A DNA stretch of 64,000 bases from Fibrivirga algicola (GCF_011742925.1 NZ_WAEL01000004.1:186001-250000); one strand, 5' to 3'; numbered from the stretch's first letter, positions 52,538 through 61,875 are shown. Made by a program: numbers and translations. The notes: a model not told the origin generated them from the letters alone.

Positions 52538-53209
52538 ATGTACCCCGCCTATACACTGCCTGTCTGGCTTGCCGACGAACAACAGCTCCGCGATGAAGCG
52601 GTGTTGTTTGGCCTGTCTGAAGCCCGGCCCGATGAAAAGATTGCTGCTATCAGGCTGGCCTTTGCGGCCCTGACCGCTCCCCTTGAGAAGCAGATTGAGC
52701 AGCACCACGATGCAATCGACCGTCTGACCCTATTATTAGAAGCAACAGCGGCCCAGGCACCACCCCCTCCCGCCGCAGTAGACTGGTCGGGCGGGTGGCC
52801 GGTTGGCAAATTTCTGGTTGGCTTTCTGGCTACATCACTCCTGACCATAGGTACGTACCTGGGTACGTTACCAGTTATAGACACACCAATAGCCCTGTTG
52901 CTGGCAGGTCTGACTGGCAGTAGCGGCTGTCTGGTCTCGCTGCTGGTTTGTCAGGCCAGCTATCGTGAAGCTGCCACTGTCCGCAGGAATAGCCACAGCC
53001 AGGCTGACGAACTCCATAAACAGCAAGCCGCTAATCAGGTGGTCTGGCAACAGCAGAAACAAAGTGAGGTTGATCATGTCTACCTGGTTGAAGCCGAACT
53101 GAATCGGCAAAATGCCCGGCGCGACTTACTGATCCGGCTGTTCGAAAGCGAGTTTGATTTGGCCCGTAGTCTTCGCCATCAGTTACGCGACCGATATGTT
53201 GATCTCTAG
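52538..53209 (+). CDS. Unrecognised coiled-coil membrane protein (partner A)
   Basis: A 223-residue protein. An N-terminal helical region (about 12-75) is followed by a Pro/Ala linker. Two hydrophobic segments (about 90-108 and 114-134, GKFLVGFLATSLLTIGTYLG and TPIALLLAGLTGSSGCLVSL) form a hairpin. A long C-terminal coiled coil from about 140 is rich in Gln, Glu and Arg (HKQQAANQVVWQQQKQSEVD). I recognise no family. The start may be ATG 52538 or GTG 52535. It lies 21 bases after the permease and 32 bases before the next gene, which has the same style of architecture. Confidence 0.7.
   Translation: MYPAYTLPVWLADEQQLRDEAVLFGLSEARPDEKIAAIRLAFAALTAPLEKQIEQHHDAIDRLTLLLEATAAQAPPPPAAVDWSGGWPVGKFLVGFLATSLLTIGTYLGTLPVIDTPIALLLAGLTGSSGCLVSLLVCQASYREAATVRRNSHSQADELHKQQAANQVVWQQQKQSEVDHVYLVEAELNRQNARRDLLIRLFESEFDLARSLRHQLRDRYVDL
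52849..52860. repeat. Back-to-back copies of the dispersed AGGTACGT word
   Basis: AGGTACGTACCT is a perfect 12-bp palindrome made of the word and its complement overlapping by four bases, inside the coding region of partner A. A near copy GGGTACGT follows at 52861-52868. It is the densest spot of the dispersed 8-mer in the window. Confidence 0.8.
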
Positions 53210-53241
53210 TCTACCACTACCCGTATCAATCACCTACCCTT

Positions 53242-54516
53242 ATGCAATCTGACTTTCAGCACGGCTACGACAGTGGACAGGAGCAGGCCCAGCGCGACCA
53301 TTTTGAAAGCTACGTATCGAGCCAGGAAAACGAAGCGTTTTTAGCCAGTCAGCTTGCCCGGTACCAGCGCGACCTTGATCTTGTCGACGCCACTATTGCC
53401 ACCACGACCGCGACACGTCAAACGCTCGAGCAGCAACGGTACAGCCACTTGACCGCAATCAGTTCACTAACGGGGCGGGTTGCCCGGCTTCGCGAGCAGT
53501 TGTCGGCTATCCGGACCGAGCAGGCCGACCTGCGCGCCCGTCGGCAGGCTGTTACCCCCGAATACTCGCTGATTGGTGGGTTGTTCTTCCTGGTAGCGGG
53601 CTTGTCGTTCGTGTTTGGCGACCTGATTATCTCGCATGAAATTGTAGCCTATGCCCTCAACATCCGCGACAACATGGAGGCGTGGGCCTTTGCGTTTGGC
53701 CTGGCCATGGTGACCGTTTTGCTGAAGCCAGCTTACGACCGGTTGCTCGAGCGACCCTATCAGGCCGACCCGGCCCGACATCAGGTACGGTACGAACGGT
53801 TCAAACTGTCGCTGGCTGCATTTGCCCTGCTGACCCTGGCTGTTCTAGGCTGGTTCCGGTACGAAGCCTACCGAACCGATCAGCTAAAAGCCGCCATCAA
53901 CCGTAGTATTCGTCAGTTGCAACAGCAGGCCACCCCGCTCGACGGCTCGTCGGCCCCGATCGATGCAGCGGTATTGACCAAGATTGAGCAGCAGTTGCAG
54001 CAATCGGGCGAATTGAATATCGCACTTGTAAGCAGCCCCTGGGCTATGCTCTCGTTTGTGTTGAGCGGGCTGTTATTTGCGCTGGCGGGGGCTGTCTGCC
54101 TGGGTATTGGCCTGCCGGTGATCTCGGCCTTCTGGTTTCGCTGGCTCCAGGTCGATCGCCGGTTGTGGGTGCTTCGCCGCCGGGAAAAGCCGGTACTCGC
54201 CGAGCTAGACCCCGCTGATCAAACATTGAATGAACACGCTATGCAACAACAGTTGATTGAGCAGCAGCTCGACAGCTTACCCCTTGCCGAGTCGCTCCAA
54301 CACCAACGTACCCAACTCCTTACTACCCTTATAGAACTTGGCAATGAACATCGCCTGGCCCTGACCGACCGGCGTATTGCGCAGTATAACGACGGCTATT
54401 CGAACGGCAGCAGCGACCGGCACGCTCAGCCGAAAACAGGTAATCGATTGGCGCAGCTCCGTCCGCATGAAGCAATCCGGCAACTGCTTCGAGACAGCAT
54501 CGAAAAAGCCGAGTAG
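53242..54516 (+). CDS. Unrecognised coiled-coil membrane protein (partner B)
   Basis: A 424-residue protein with four hydrophobic segments in two hairpins: about 109-131 and 147-162, then 189-205 and 263-290. A coiled coil lies before the first hairpin (about 34-102), a second in the loop between the third and fourth segments (about 211-256), and a third at the C-terminus (about 330-372). Similar short motifs occur at both ends, HGYDSGQEQAQRDH near residue 7 and DGYSNGSSDRHAQ near residue 394. I recognise no family. The layout looks like an enlarged version of the protein encoded just upstream, so the two may form a membrane complex. Confidence 0.7.
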   Translation: MQSDFQHGYDSGQEQAQRDHFESYVSSQENEAFLASQLARYQRDLDLVDATIATTTATRQTLEQQRYSHLTAISSLTGRVARLREQLSAIRTEQADLRARRQAVTPEYSLIGGLFFLVAGLSFVFGDLIISHEIVAYALNIRDNMEAWAFAFGLAMVTVLLKPAYDRLLERPYQADPARHQVRYERFKLSLAAFALLTLAVLGWFRYEAYRTDQLKAAINRSIRQLQQQATPLDGSSAPIDAAVLTKIEQQLQQSGELNIALVSSPWAMLSFVLSGLLFALAGAVCLGIGLPVISAFWFRWLQVDRRLWVLRRREKPVLAELDPADQTLNEHAMQQQLIEQQLDSLPLAESLQHQRTQLLTTLIELGNEHRLALTDRRIAQYNDGYSNGSSDRHAQPKTGNRLAQLRPHEAIRQLLRDSIEKAE

Positions 54517-54568
54517 CCAATACAACAACGCCACCGGTAAATCAACCGGTGGCGTTGTTGTATTGGCT
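54515..54568. terminator. Perfect 24-bp hairpin between convergent genes
   Basis: Arm 54515-54538 (AGCCAATACAACAACGCCAC and four more bases) is exactly complementary to arm 54545-54568, with a 6-base loop. It begins inside the stop codon of the partner B gene and lies upstream of the 3' end of the PAP2 gene. T and A richness at its ends is modest, but its place between convergent genes fits a bidirectional terminator. Confidence 0.8.
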
Positions 54569-54656
54569 GTTGGCAGAAAAATCGCGTTGTTCTATCCGTC
54601 AGTACACTACCGACGTACTGTCCTGTTTATACACAGAGGCAAAGAACTAACGTTCC

Positions 54657-56192
54657 TCAGAGACCCGAGCCATCGGCCTTTCCGCGCGCTACGCTGTAAC
54701 TGCCAATATTTTTACCACATACCAGCCCCACCTCACAATCGGACCGGAAGTGGATCATGCCATAAATACGGGAGACCGAAGCCTCTTGCGCCCGCACCCA
54801 GAACTCATCGGCCCGCTCGGGGAAGATGCTGCCCAGCACCGTTGCCGCCGCACCCGAGAAGGTAGAGTGCCCCGACGTATAACTGGGGAAGTTGGGAAGT
54901 CCAACCGATGTTTTAATGCCGTACTGCTGTGGCCGTGGGGTGTAGTAGTAAAACTTGGTTTCCCAGCAGCACACACTGGCATCTTGCAGAGCCGTAGCCA
55001 CCAGGGCCAACGTCCGGGCCATACGTACCTCACTGAATTTTGCTTCGTGCGCGGCATCTGCGGCCGAGCGCAGCCAGTGGCCGGGAGGCGTATAACTGCC
55101 TGCCCCATCGGCCCAGTAGTTGGCGATCCGGGCCTGCTCACGGGTCTGGTTTTTATTGATCTCCCGCAGTTCTTCCAGTTCTTTATTGAATTGCTCAGAC
55201 CCAGGTTGCGGAGCCATGCCGGGACGAAGCTTCACCAGCGTTGCCCGGTCGAAATTCCAGGTCGATACCGCCCCATAGTTGGGCAGCATGGGCGGACGGG
55301 CCGGAGTTTCCTGGCTTGCCCACACCTCTACTTGTCCCCGACTTTTAGCTGCTTCGATCATGCCCGTAGTCAGCGTCTGGTTATTGGCCGTGCTCATGCC
55401 GTCGGTACGGGCGCGGGCCATTACTTTGGCAGCTACCTGACTTCCTAAGCTAGTTCCGGCCTCCAACTCGCTTTTGACATTCATGCCCGCCCACTGCCGG
55501 GCGTTGATATGCTCGGCCACTTTCTGGTCGATGAACGCTACCTCACCCGGAAACATCGCTTTGAGAATTACCGCCGAAGCCGCCGCTACAACCGCATCTT
55601 CGGATGGGTACGATGGCAACGCCGAAACCGGCAGCGCAGCAAGTACCGTCGCATCTACTTTTGATGGGGCCGGCCGCTTGAAAGCATACTTGTAGTTCCA
55701 GGCCGCCACCAGTGCGTCATACTGAGCTACGCTCAGGCTGGCCAGCATCCGAGCCGTATACGGTGGATTAGCAAACGGAAATTTCGGATCAGCGAGTGGG
55801 TTCGCCGCGTCGGGAACAGGATATACGCCAGCAGCCGTAGAAGCGGGCGCCGTGTTGTATCGGGCTGCCAGTTCACGGGCAATTTCGTTCCACCGGTAGG
55901 CAGCACCCGCCCCCCAGTACACAACCGCTTCCTGTTGAGAAAGCGATAAGTTGGCCGCTTTCGACTTCAGATCGATTAATTCGGACTGGTATTCCGGCGA
56001 TGTCGTAGCGGCCGGGGCGGCAATTGTCACATCGGCGGGGCTGGTCAGCAGGTACGTTTTCCACGTACCTGCCTTCTCATCAACACTAGCCGGCACGTAG
56101 CCTACTCGCTGCGGTTCTTCAATGGATTTATCGCAGGCAACCAGCGCAAGGCTCAGTACGCTGAAAAAGAAGAGTTTATGTATAGACTTCAT
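54657..56192 (-). CDS. Vanadium haloperoxidase / PAP2-type phosphatase lipoprotein
   Basis: A 511-residue lipoprotein (lipobox ending at Cys20, LALVACDKS). The C-terminal domain has the full PAP2/vanadate-binding triad: K-x6-RP in KFYYYTPRPQQYG, PSYTSGHSTFSGAA with its serine-glycine-histidine, and SR-x5-H-xxx-D in SRIYGMIHFRSD. The upstream half is helical and resembles the N-terminal domain of vanadium-dependent haloperoxidase-related proteins. It could be a phosphatase or a haloperoxidase; the sequence does not decide. It is the last gene of a three-gene minus-strand unit with two beta-barrel proteins. Confidence 0.87.
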   Translation of the reverse strand: MKSIHKLFFFSVLSLALVACDKSIEEPQRVGYVPASVDEKAGTWKTYLLTSPADVTIAAPAATTSPEYQSELIDLKSKAANLSLSQQEAVVYWGAGAAYRWNEIARELAARYNTAPASTAAGVYPVPDAANPLADPKFPFANPPYTARMLASLSVAQYDALVAAWNYKYAFKRPAPSKVDATVLAALPVSALPSYPSEDAVVAAASAVILKAMFPGEVAFIDQKVAEHINARQWAGMNVKSELEAGTSLGSQVAAKVMARARTDGMSTANNQTLTTGMIEAAKSRGQVEVWASQETPARPPMLPNYGAVSTWNFDRATLVKLRPGMAPQPGSEQFNKELEELREINKNQTREQARIANYWADGAGSYTPPGHWLRSAADAAHEAKFSEVRMARTLALVATALQDASVCCWETKFYYYTPRPQQYGIKTSVGLPNFPSYTSGHSTFSGAAATVLGSIFPERADEFWVRAQEASVSRIYGMIHFRSDCEVGLVCGKNIGSYSVARGKADGSGL

Positions 56193-56242
56193 GATACTTG
56201 ATTCGATGATAGCTGCCCGGTTCTCAGGATCAGGCAGGTAGT

Positions 56243-57133
56243 TTATTTCAGGTTGATCTGGTAAAGCAGGCCAATCGTGTATGAGGTGCTCTGGCCCATG
56301 TTGAGTCCGTCGGTAACGTACCCAACCCGCGCATTGATCCCCACGTTATGAGGCTGGTATTTACCATACCAGCCAACCGTTGTTGCCCGCATATTATTGG
56401 TCGGAAAAGGCATATCGTTCCGCCGGATGTTGTCGCCCGATGTGCAGGCAAACCGCTCGGCAAATACTTCGGTCTGAAACGTACGACGCAGTACCCCCAG
56501 CCGAACGGCGGCATCTGTTGCGTTGGGTACTGCCACCTCGTTGGTGTTATAGACCCGTCCGTCGGCCTGATAGGCATCCTGGTCGATACGAATGGTGCCC
56601 CGCCAGATGTATGACCCATGAGCCGTCAGGTACACGCCTGTTTGCGGGTGCTTGTAGTTGAGCAGCACCCTTCCTGCCACCGAGCGGGCTCCCATCCCGA
56701 TCGACATCGGCTGGAAGCTGGCCACGTAGCTGCTCATCGGTACAGAAGCCCCAAGCATACCGTGCAGCGAAAGTCCTTTGTATTGCAGGGCATTAACTTT
56801 CAGCCAGCCAGAAACGTCCTGAAACCCTTTCTGGCCCATCAGGTTGCCCGCGCTCGTGCCCGTCCAGACATATGGAACATTGACAATCAGGTTCACCCGA
56901 TCGCTTAGCCCAACGGCCGCCATGAGCGATGCACTTTGGGTGGTGTGGGTACCGATGTTGAAGTTTTCGCGTTTCAGGGTATTTTCCCAATAAGTGTTCC
57001 ACTGGCTGCGGCCATACATAGCCGCCGCACAGATGGTCTTTTTGGGCATATAAATGGCATCCTGAGGCATCTGCGCCCAGCTTTTGGCCACACTTATGAG
57101 CATAAGCGCACCAAGTAGTAATTGATTTTTCAT
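56243..57133 (-). CDS. Exported beta-barrel-like outer-membrane protein
   Basis: A 296-residue protein with a signal peptide (LLLGALMLISVAKSWAQ). The remainder is alternating beta-strand pattern with many aromatic and Gly residues, such as VNLIVNVPYVWTGTSAGN, HGMLGASVPMSSYVASFQ and GRVLLNYKHPQTGVYLTAHG. It ends in TIGLLYQINLK without a terminal Phe. Two cysteines, as in KTICAAAMYG near the mature N-terminus and RFACTSGDN, may pair. I recognise no named family, though it resembles the transporter-type (MetA-pathway) barrel proteins. The gene starts only 3 bases after the stop of the related gene upstream. Confidence 0.7.
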   Translation of the reverse strand: MKNQLLLGALMLISVAKSWAQMPQDAIYMPKKTICAAAMYGRSQWNTYWENTLKRENFNIGTHTTQSASLMAAVGLSDRVNLIVNVPYVWTGTSAGNLMGQKGFQDVSGWLKVNALQYKGLSLHGMLGASVPMSSYVASFQPMSIGMGARSVAGRVLLNYKHPQTGVYLTAHGSYIWRGTIRIDQDAYQADGRVYNTNEVAVPNATDAAVRLGVLRRTFQTEVFAERFACTSGDNIRRNDMPFPTNNMRATTVGWYGKYQPHNVGINARVGYVTDGLNMGQSTSYTIGLLYQINLK

Positions 57134-57136
57134 GGC

Positions 57137-58258
57137 TTAAAATGAGCGACTTACATTGAAGGAGATCAGGTAATCGGCAAAGGCGGCGTCACCGTGCCGG
57201 ACCCCCAGCGGATCAAGCTGATCGGCGTAGCTTTTTGTCCGATTTCGGTAAACAGCAACCGGTACGGTCAGCGCCGCCGCATAGCCATGCTTCATGTACG
57301 AGAAACCAGGCTCGACCGACACGATATAGCCCGGCCGACGGAATCCAACGCTGCTACCAATGGCATCTTTAGCCGGTACACCCTCTACCCGACCACCCAG
57401 CATGACGGCCAGCCCAGGCACAAAACCCAGCGACTGACTCAATCCCAACCGGGCTGCAAACTGGTCAGCCACCGAAAATTCGCCGGTTACCAGATCGATC
57501 GTTGTGGCCGTAGGGTTGCGCTTAACACCGTTAGTTTCCCGTGGATTAAACAGATAAAACCCATTGGCATAGGCCGTTAACCCCGCCGTTAACTGCGAGT
57601 AGCCCTGCAGTTCAAGGCTAGCTCCCACACCGCCGTCGCCTAGCTGAATCGACTGGTCAACGGGCAGAGTAACGGTATAATCAGCGCCTTCTTTAGTGCG
57701 TTTATGAAAGGTATCGGTTGCCTGATAGTTGCCCGTTGGCAGCTTCACGCCAACCCCAACCGCCAGATTCGTTTTTGGCAACCTCGCCGGATTGATCAGC
57801 CAATAGCTCGTTGAGATTCTGATATCGCCTATTCCCTGCGAACCTGTGTGGAACCGAAGCTGATCCGGATTCCCCGCCACCGCATTTCCGTAGTGCTCAT
57901 ATAGCGACGACCGATCGTTGAACTGCACCGGCAGGTTTACCGACACCGACCAGCGTAACGAGGGCATGTAGGTGATTCCCAGATCAAGGGCGTGCGATTT
58001 ATTGATCACCTGCGTTCCCTGTTCCACCCGCTGCTTTTGCTCGACGTCACCGACAAAATGCTTATAGGATTGGAAGAACCGGTAACCGGCTGACACCTGC
58101 CAGTGTCCTGTGCGTTGCTTGAAGAAGGCCGCCGATGAGCCTGAAGGAGCCGCACAGCTCATGTGACGAACGGCAACACAGCCCTGTGCTGTTGCCAATT
58201 GGGTACTCAGTGCCAGGCCTAGCAGGGCTAGTACGGTATATTTTAGAGATGAAATCAT
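57137..58258 (-). CDS. Exported outer-membrane transporter-like protein
   Basis: A 373-residue protein with a signal peptide (VLALLGLALSTQLATAQ), then a cysteine-bearing N-terminus (GCVAVRHMSCAAPSGS). A beta-barrel pattern follows with WQVSAGYRFFQSYKHFVGD, ITYMPSLRWSVSVNLPVQFN, TNLAVGVGVKLPTGNYQATD and a final LISFNVSRSF ending in Phe, as expected for outer-membrane barrels. It is first in the unit with the barrel at 56243 and the PAP2 lipoprotein. The shared layout suggests a common surface or export function. The ligand is unknown. Confidence 0.75.
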   Translation of the reverse strand: MISSLKYTVLALLGLALSTQLATAQGCVAVRHMSCAAPSGSSAAFFKQRTGHWQVSAGYRFFQSYKHFVGDVEQKQRVEQGTQVINKSHALDLGITYMPSLRWSVSVNLPVQFNDRSSLYEHYGNAVAGNPDQLRFHTGSQGIGDIRISTSYWLINPARLPKTNLAVGVGVKLPTGNYQATDTFHKRTKEGADYTVTLPVDQSIQLGDGGVGASLELQGYSQLTAGLTAYANGFYLFNPRETNGVKRNPTATTIDLVTGEFSVADQFAARLGLSQSLGFVPGLAVMLGGRVEGVPAKDAIGSSVGFRRPGYIVSVEPGFSYMKHGYAAALTVPVAVYRNRTKSYADQLDPLGVRHGDAAFADYLISFNVSRSF

Positions 58259-58488
58259 GGTTGACTGTAGGTCAATCCAACCTGGGTACGCGGCAAGCCG
58301 TGTGTAGCGCGTAACGAATTACGGGCAACAACAGACTGCGTGGTTAGCACCGCGTACCGGAAAGCAGGAATGGACCAGTAAATTGAGTAACTGATTGTTA
58401 AACAGCCCCCATTGAGCACGTTATAACGTTCAGGAACGTACCTGATACGCTACGGTTGTGCCGGAGACAGCTATACAGTAAAACTCAT

Positions 58489-59034
58489 TTAGCCGCGCGG
58501 AGGCGGAGACAGCACCGCCAGACAGCGGGCAAGCAGGACAAAAGGCGAGTCGCCAATGCGAACATCGACCAGCCAGGATGTAAGCGAAGGGGTAAGCACT
58601 AATCGATCGGCCAGCTGGTATTCTTTCAGGAGCAGCTTTAGCCAATGACCCGCTTTACGCTGTGAATCGTCACCGGATGTATCGCTGATTGTTTTCTTTA
58701 CGAAGGAGAGCAGGTCCTGCTGCCAGAAGCCTGCCTGTGTATCTTCTATGCCCGAAATGCGAAGCGTATCGCCATGCAGTTCAACACTAATCACATCATA
58801 GAAGCGACCGTGGTAGGCAAACCCATCTTCCGTTGTTTGCTTTGCCAGCGTCTGCGCCTGTCCTGACCCAAGCACCACCTGAAACTCAACCATGCTATCC
58901 ACCGACGAGTACACCGTGAGACGCTCAGTCAGGTCATGCTGGTCCTGCCACCAGACACCAACCGCTACCCACACTGTTGCCAGCGTATGATAGAGCAGTA
59001 GGGCCAATAAGCTAAGACTTAGCAGGCGTTTCAT
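58489..59034 (-). CDS. Unrecognised exported protein
   Basis: A 181-residue protein with an N-terminal hydrophobic segment (LLSLSLLALLLYHTLATVWV), which could be a membrane anchor or signal. The rest is soluble and mixed alpha/beta, with DVISVELHGDTLRISGIED and LSFVKKTISDTSGDDSQRK as visible pieces. I recognise no family. It lies 230 bases downstream of the barrel gene unit in the same orientation and 122 bases after the next gene upstream; transcription from its own promoter is likely. Confidence 0.65.
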   Translation of the reverse strand: MKRLLSLSLLALLLYHTLATVWVAVGVWWQDQHDLTERLTVYSSVDSMVEFQVVLGSGQAQTLAKQTTEDGFAYHGRFYDVISVELHGDTLRISGIEDTQAGFWQQDLLSFVKKTISDTSGDDSQRKAGHWLKLLLKEYQLADRLVLTPSLTSWLVDVRIGDSPFVLLARCLAVLSPPPRG

Positions 59035-59156
59035 GGTTTGTTACTAGGTCGGAGAAAGCGAACTCCTTTTTTGAAATAAAATACAGAACAAATATAGCAA
59101 AATACAGTTTACGCCGCTGTACTACGCAGAAAAGTAGCAAAAGTCAGGCTACTGAT

Positions 59157-59951
59157 TCAGAATGGTGGGATTAATAGCCATGTTGCTATTCCATCGAGGT
59201 TGAAATTGGTTGCCCACTGAACCTGAAGCAGATGGAGATGCCGGTGATCCTGAGCCGGATTTCGAATCAACTCCTGGTATTGGTAGCCAAGCTCGACTTT
59301 CCCCCACCGACCGGTCGCATAACCAATGCCTCCGTAGCTCCAGTTTTCACCATAAAAAGCATTTTTGGCGCTAATCGGGCTGTTTTTTGCACCGGAGAAG
59401 CAGAAGAATGCCTCGTTGTTTACGGTTGCGTACCATCCCGTTTTTTGCTGTTTGGGGTCGAAAAATGGAATCGTTGCCCCTACATGATACCGCCCTAACT
59501 GGGCAAGTGACCACTTGTCGGTCGACAGCCGAAGTGGATACCGTTCTTCGTACCGCAATCGATGGCTCATGCGTACCCGACTGCTTCCGATACCATGTGC
59601 GAGTACAGTTTGCGCCCATAACCGGTTTTCGTTTACCCGAATTCCGAACAGGTTGTGTCGAACATAGGCGTAACCGAGGCCAACCTGCAGCGCATCCGTA
59701 ACCTTATAGGTCAGACTAGGCTGCGCATAGTACTGCAAGCCCAGTAGACTACCGGCAGCGTACTCCGGTTTTTGTGCCGTTTCGTGACTGGTTGCCGACA
59801 GAAAAATGGCATAGCCCAGCCTTTTGGTGAGGGGGCCGGTTTGCGAATATTGAGGGTACACACCAAAAAAAGTCCAACTCTGGGCAACGGCAGGGCAAGA
59901 CCAGCAGGCAATGAGCGTCAAGAGCGTGGTGATGCGTAGCCAGTTCGTCAT
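59157..59951 (-). CDS. DUF2490-like exported outer-membrane protein
   Basis: A 264-residue protein with a signal peptide (LRITTLLTLIACWSCPAVAQ). Beta-barrel pieces resemble the DUF2490 family: VRMSHRLRYEERYPLR, YATVNNEAFFCFSGAKN, ENWSYGGIGYATGRWGKVEL and GYQYQELIRN. The start at ATG 59951 gives a clean signal peptide, while an ATG at 60017 would add 22 residues. Function of the family is not known. It is transcribed alone on the minus strand; an ACGTACCT word lies just upstream at 60020. Confidence 0.7.
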   Translation of the reverse strand: MTNWLRITTLLTLIACWSCPAVAQSWTFFGVYPQYSQTGPLTKRLGYAIFLSATSHETAQKPEYAAGSLLGLQYYAQPSLTYKVTDALQVGLGYAYVRHNLFGIRVNENRLWAQTVLAHGIGSSRVRMSHRLRYEERYPLRLSTDKWSLAQLGRYHVGATIPFFDPKQQKTGWYATVNNEAFFCFSGAKNSPISAKNAFYGENWSYGGIGYATGRWGKVELGYQYQELIRNPAQDHRHLHLLQVQWATNFNLDGIATWLLIPPF

Positions 59952-60061
59952 AAGTGGGTCAAGTGGCGCTATAAACCACTTGACCACACTATACAATATG
60001 TATGCCAGCCACAACAACTACGTACCTGACAACGAGCTGCTTCCAGATAGTCAGGTACTGC

Positions 60062-61687
60062 TTAGAAAATGAAATTCGTGCTCAGGAATACCGACTTATG
60101 ATCACCGACGATCTCGTTCAGTATTTCTTTATTGGCCGGCGTGTCTTTCGTCGCCACCGCCGAACGGATCGAGAATGACCGGATGGCATCTTCAACAGAC
60201 AGTGTTCCTTCGGCCGAGTCTTTACGGCCGGTGAAAGGAAACGTATCCGGTCCGCGCTGGCACTGTGCATTGATGTTCACGCGGCTGACAAGGTTCACCA
60301 GTGGGTCAATAAGGGCTGAGATCGTGGTGGTATCGGTGCCGAAGATACTAGCCTGCATGCCGTGGTCGTCGGTGATCAGGTACTCGATAAACTCCTCCAC
60401 ATCATCGTATACCACGACCGGCACCACAGGGCCGAACTGCTCATCGCGGTAGAGTTTCATACCCTCTTTTACCGGGTACACCACCGCCGGACGGAAAATA
60501 GACGCTTCCGTCTCTCCGCCACCTTCATTCATCACCGCTGCTCCCTGCGCCACCGCATCCTGAATATAATCGGTCATCTGGCTGGTTTTTCCAGCTTCCG
60601 GCAGCGGTGTAATCTGAGCGCCTTTGGCCCAGGGCATGCCGAGTTGCAGGTTGCTGACAGCCGGACAGAATTTTTCCAGAAACTGATCGACGATGCTGCG
60701 GTGCGCCCAGATAATTTTAATTGCCGTACACCGCTGCCCGTTGAAGGAAAGCGAACCCAGCAGGCATTCCTGAGCCGCTACCTCCAGGTCAGCATCGGGC
60801 AGGATGATGGCCGCATTCTTGGCATCGAGGCTCATCACAGACCGGAGCCGGTTTAGTTTTGGGTGCTGGCGCTGAAGCTGGTCGGCTACCCGGCTCGAAC
60901 CAATCAAGGTCAGCACGTTGACCTTGCCCGACTGCATCACGGGCGGAATCACATCGGCCCCACGACCGTATAGCGAGTTAACGACGCCTTTCGGGAAACT
61001 GGTCCGGAAGGCTTCCAGCATGGGGTAATGCAGCAGAGAACCGTGCTTGGGCGTTTTGAACAGGATTGTGTTACCCATCAAAATAGCCGGAATTAGCGTC
61101 GTGTAAGTTTCGTTGAGCGGGTAGTTGAATGGTCCCATCGACAGTACAACGCCCATCGGTGAGCGGCGTATCTGACCAATAATACCCTCTTCGATCCGGA
61201 ACCGCGACGAATTGCGGTCCATCGTTTTTAAGGCATCGATGGTGTCGTAGATGTACTTTACCGTGCGATCAAACTCCTTGGTCGAGTCGGCCAGATTCTT
61301 GCCTATCTCCCACATGATCAGGTTAATGACTAAGGTACGTTGAGCCAGCATTTTGCCTACGAAAGTTTCCATGCAGGCGATCCGGTCGGCTACGGCCATC
61401 TGGGGCCATTCGCCACGACCATTATCATAGGCAGCTACGGCGGCATCGAGGGCAGCCATTGCTTCAGTTGGCCCAGCTACGGGGTAAGAACCAAGCAACT
61501 GACGTTGCAATATACCCGGTTCGTCGGGCACGCAAACCGGTGAATATACGTCGGACACGTTTCCTGTCCAGGGTTTCATTTCGCCGTCAAGCAGGTACTC
61601 GCGCTGGTGGATAGGCTCGATACGGTAGTCGGCCGGAATTTGAGTGAGGTCGGTTGGGAAAAGAGCGGTCAAATCAATGGTGGTCAT
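60062..61687 (-). CDS. gapN: NADP-dependent glyceraldehyde-3-phosphate dehydrogenase-like aldehyde dehydrogenase
   Basis: A 541-residue member of the aldehyde dehydrogenase superfamily, closest to non-phosphorylating GapN. It has GVVLSMGPFNYPLNETYTTL, ILFKTPKHGSLLHYPMLEAF, and catalytic cysteine in SFNGQRCTAIKIIW. EQFGPVVPVVVYDDVEEFIE and GPDTFPFTGRKDSAEGT follow. The general-base glutamate motif, normally ELGGK, reads MSLDAKN here, so the usual Glu is missing. ATG 61687 is preferred; a TTG-led extension to 61714 has no clear merit. It would make NADPH in glycolysis if active as GapN. The unusual motif leaves a CoA-dependent activity possible. Confidence 0.85.
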   Translation of the reverse strand: MTTIDLTALFPTDLTQIPADYRIEPIHQREYLLDGEMKPWTGNVSDVYSPVCVPDEPGILQRQLLGSYPVAGPTEAMAALDAAVAAYDNGRGEWPQMAVADRIACMETFVGKMLAQRTLVINLIMWEIGKNLADSTKEFDRTVKYIYDTIDALKTMDRNSSRFRIEEGIIGQIRRSPMGVVLSMGPFNYPLNETYTTLIPAILMGNTILFKTPKHGSLLHYPMLEAFRTSFPKGVVNSLYGRGADVIPPVMQSGKVNVLTLIGSSRVADQLQRQHPKLNRLRSVMSLDAKNAAIILPDADLEVAAQECLLGSLSFNGQRCTAIKIIWAHRSIVDQFLEKFCPAVSNLQLGMPWAKGAQITPLPEAGKTSQMTDYIQDAVAQGAAVMNEGGGETEASIFRPAVVYPVKEGMKLYRDEQFGPVVPVVVYDDVEEFIEYLITDDHGMQASIFGTDTTTISALIDPLVNLVSRVNINAQCQRGPDTFPFTGRKDSAEGTLSVEDAIRSFSIRSAVATKDTPANKEILNEIVGDHKSVFLSTNFIF

Positions 61688-61875
61688 CTTGCGTTGACGT
61701 TTGTTTGGCCGCAAAGTTGACTATTATCCTGACAACCACAGCCCAATCGATAACAGACGTCAAAAAACAACTTCAATTGGTAAATCCAGGCAAGTTAGTT
61801 ACCAGCAGGCAACTACTGATCGGCTGTATCAGGTACGTGTCATGTGTTGATGGCTACTACTAAAGCTCAATGCCA

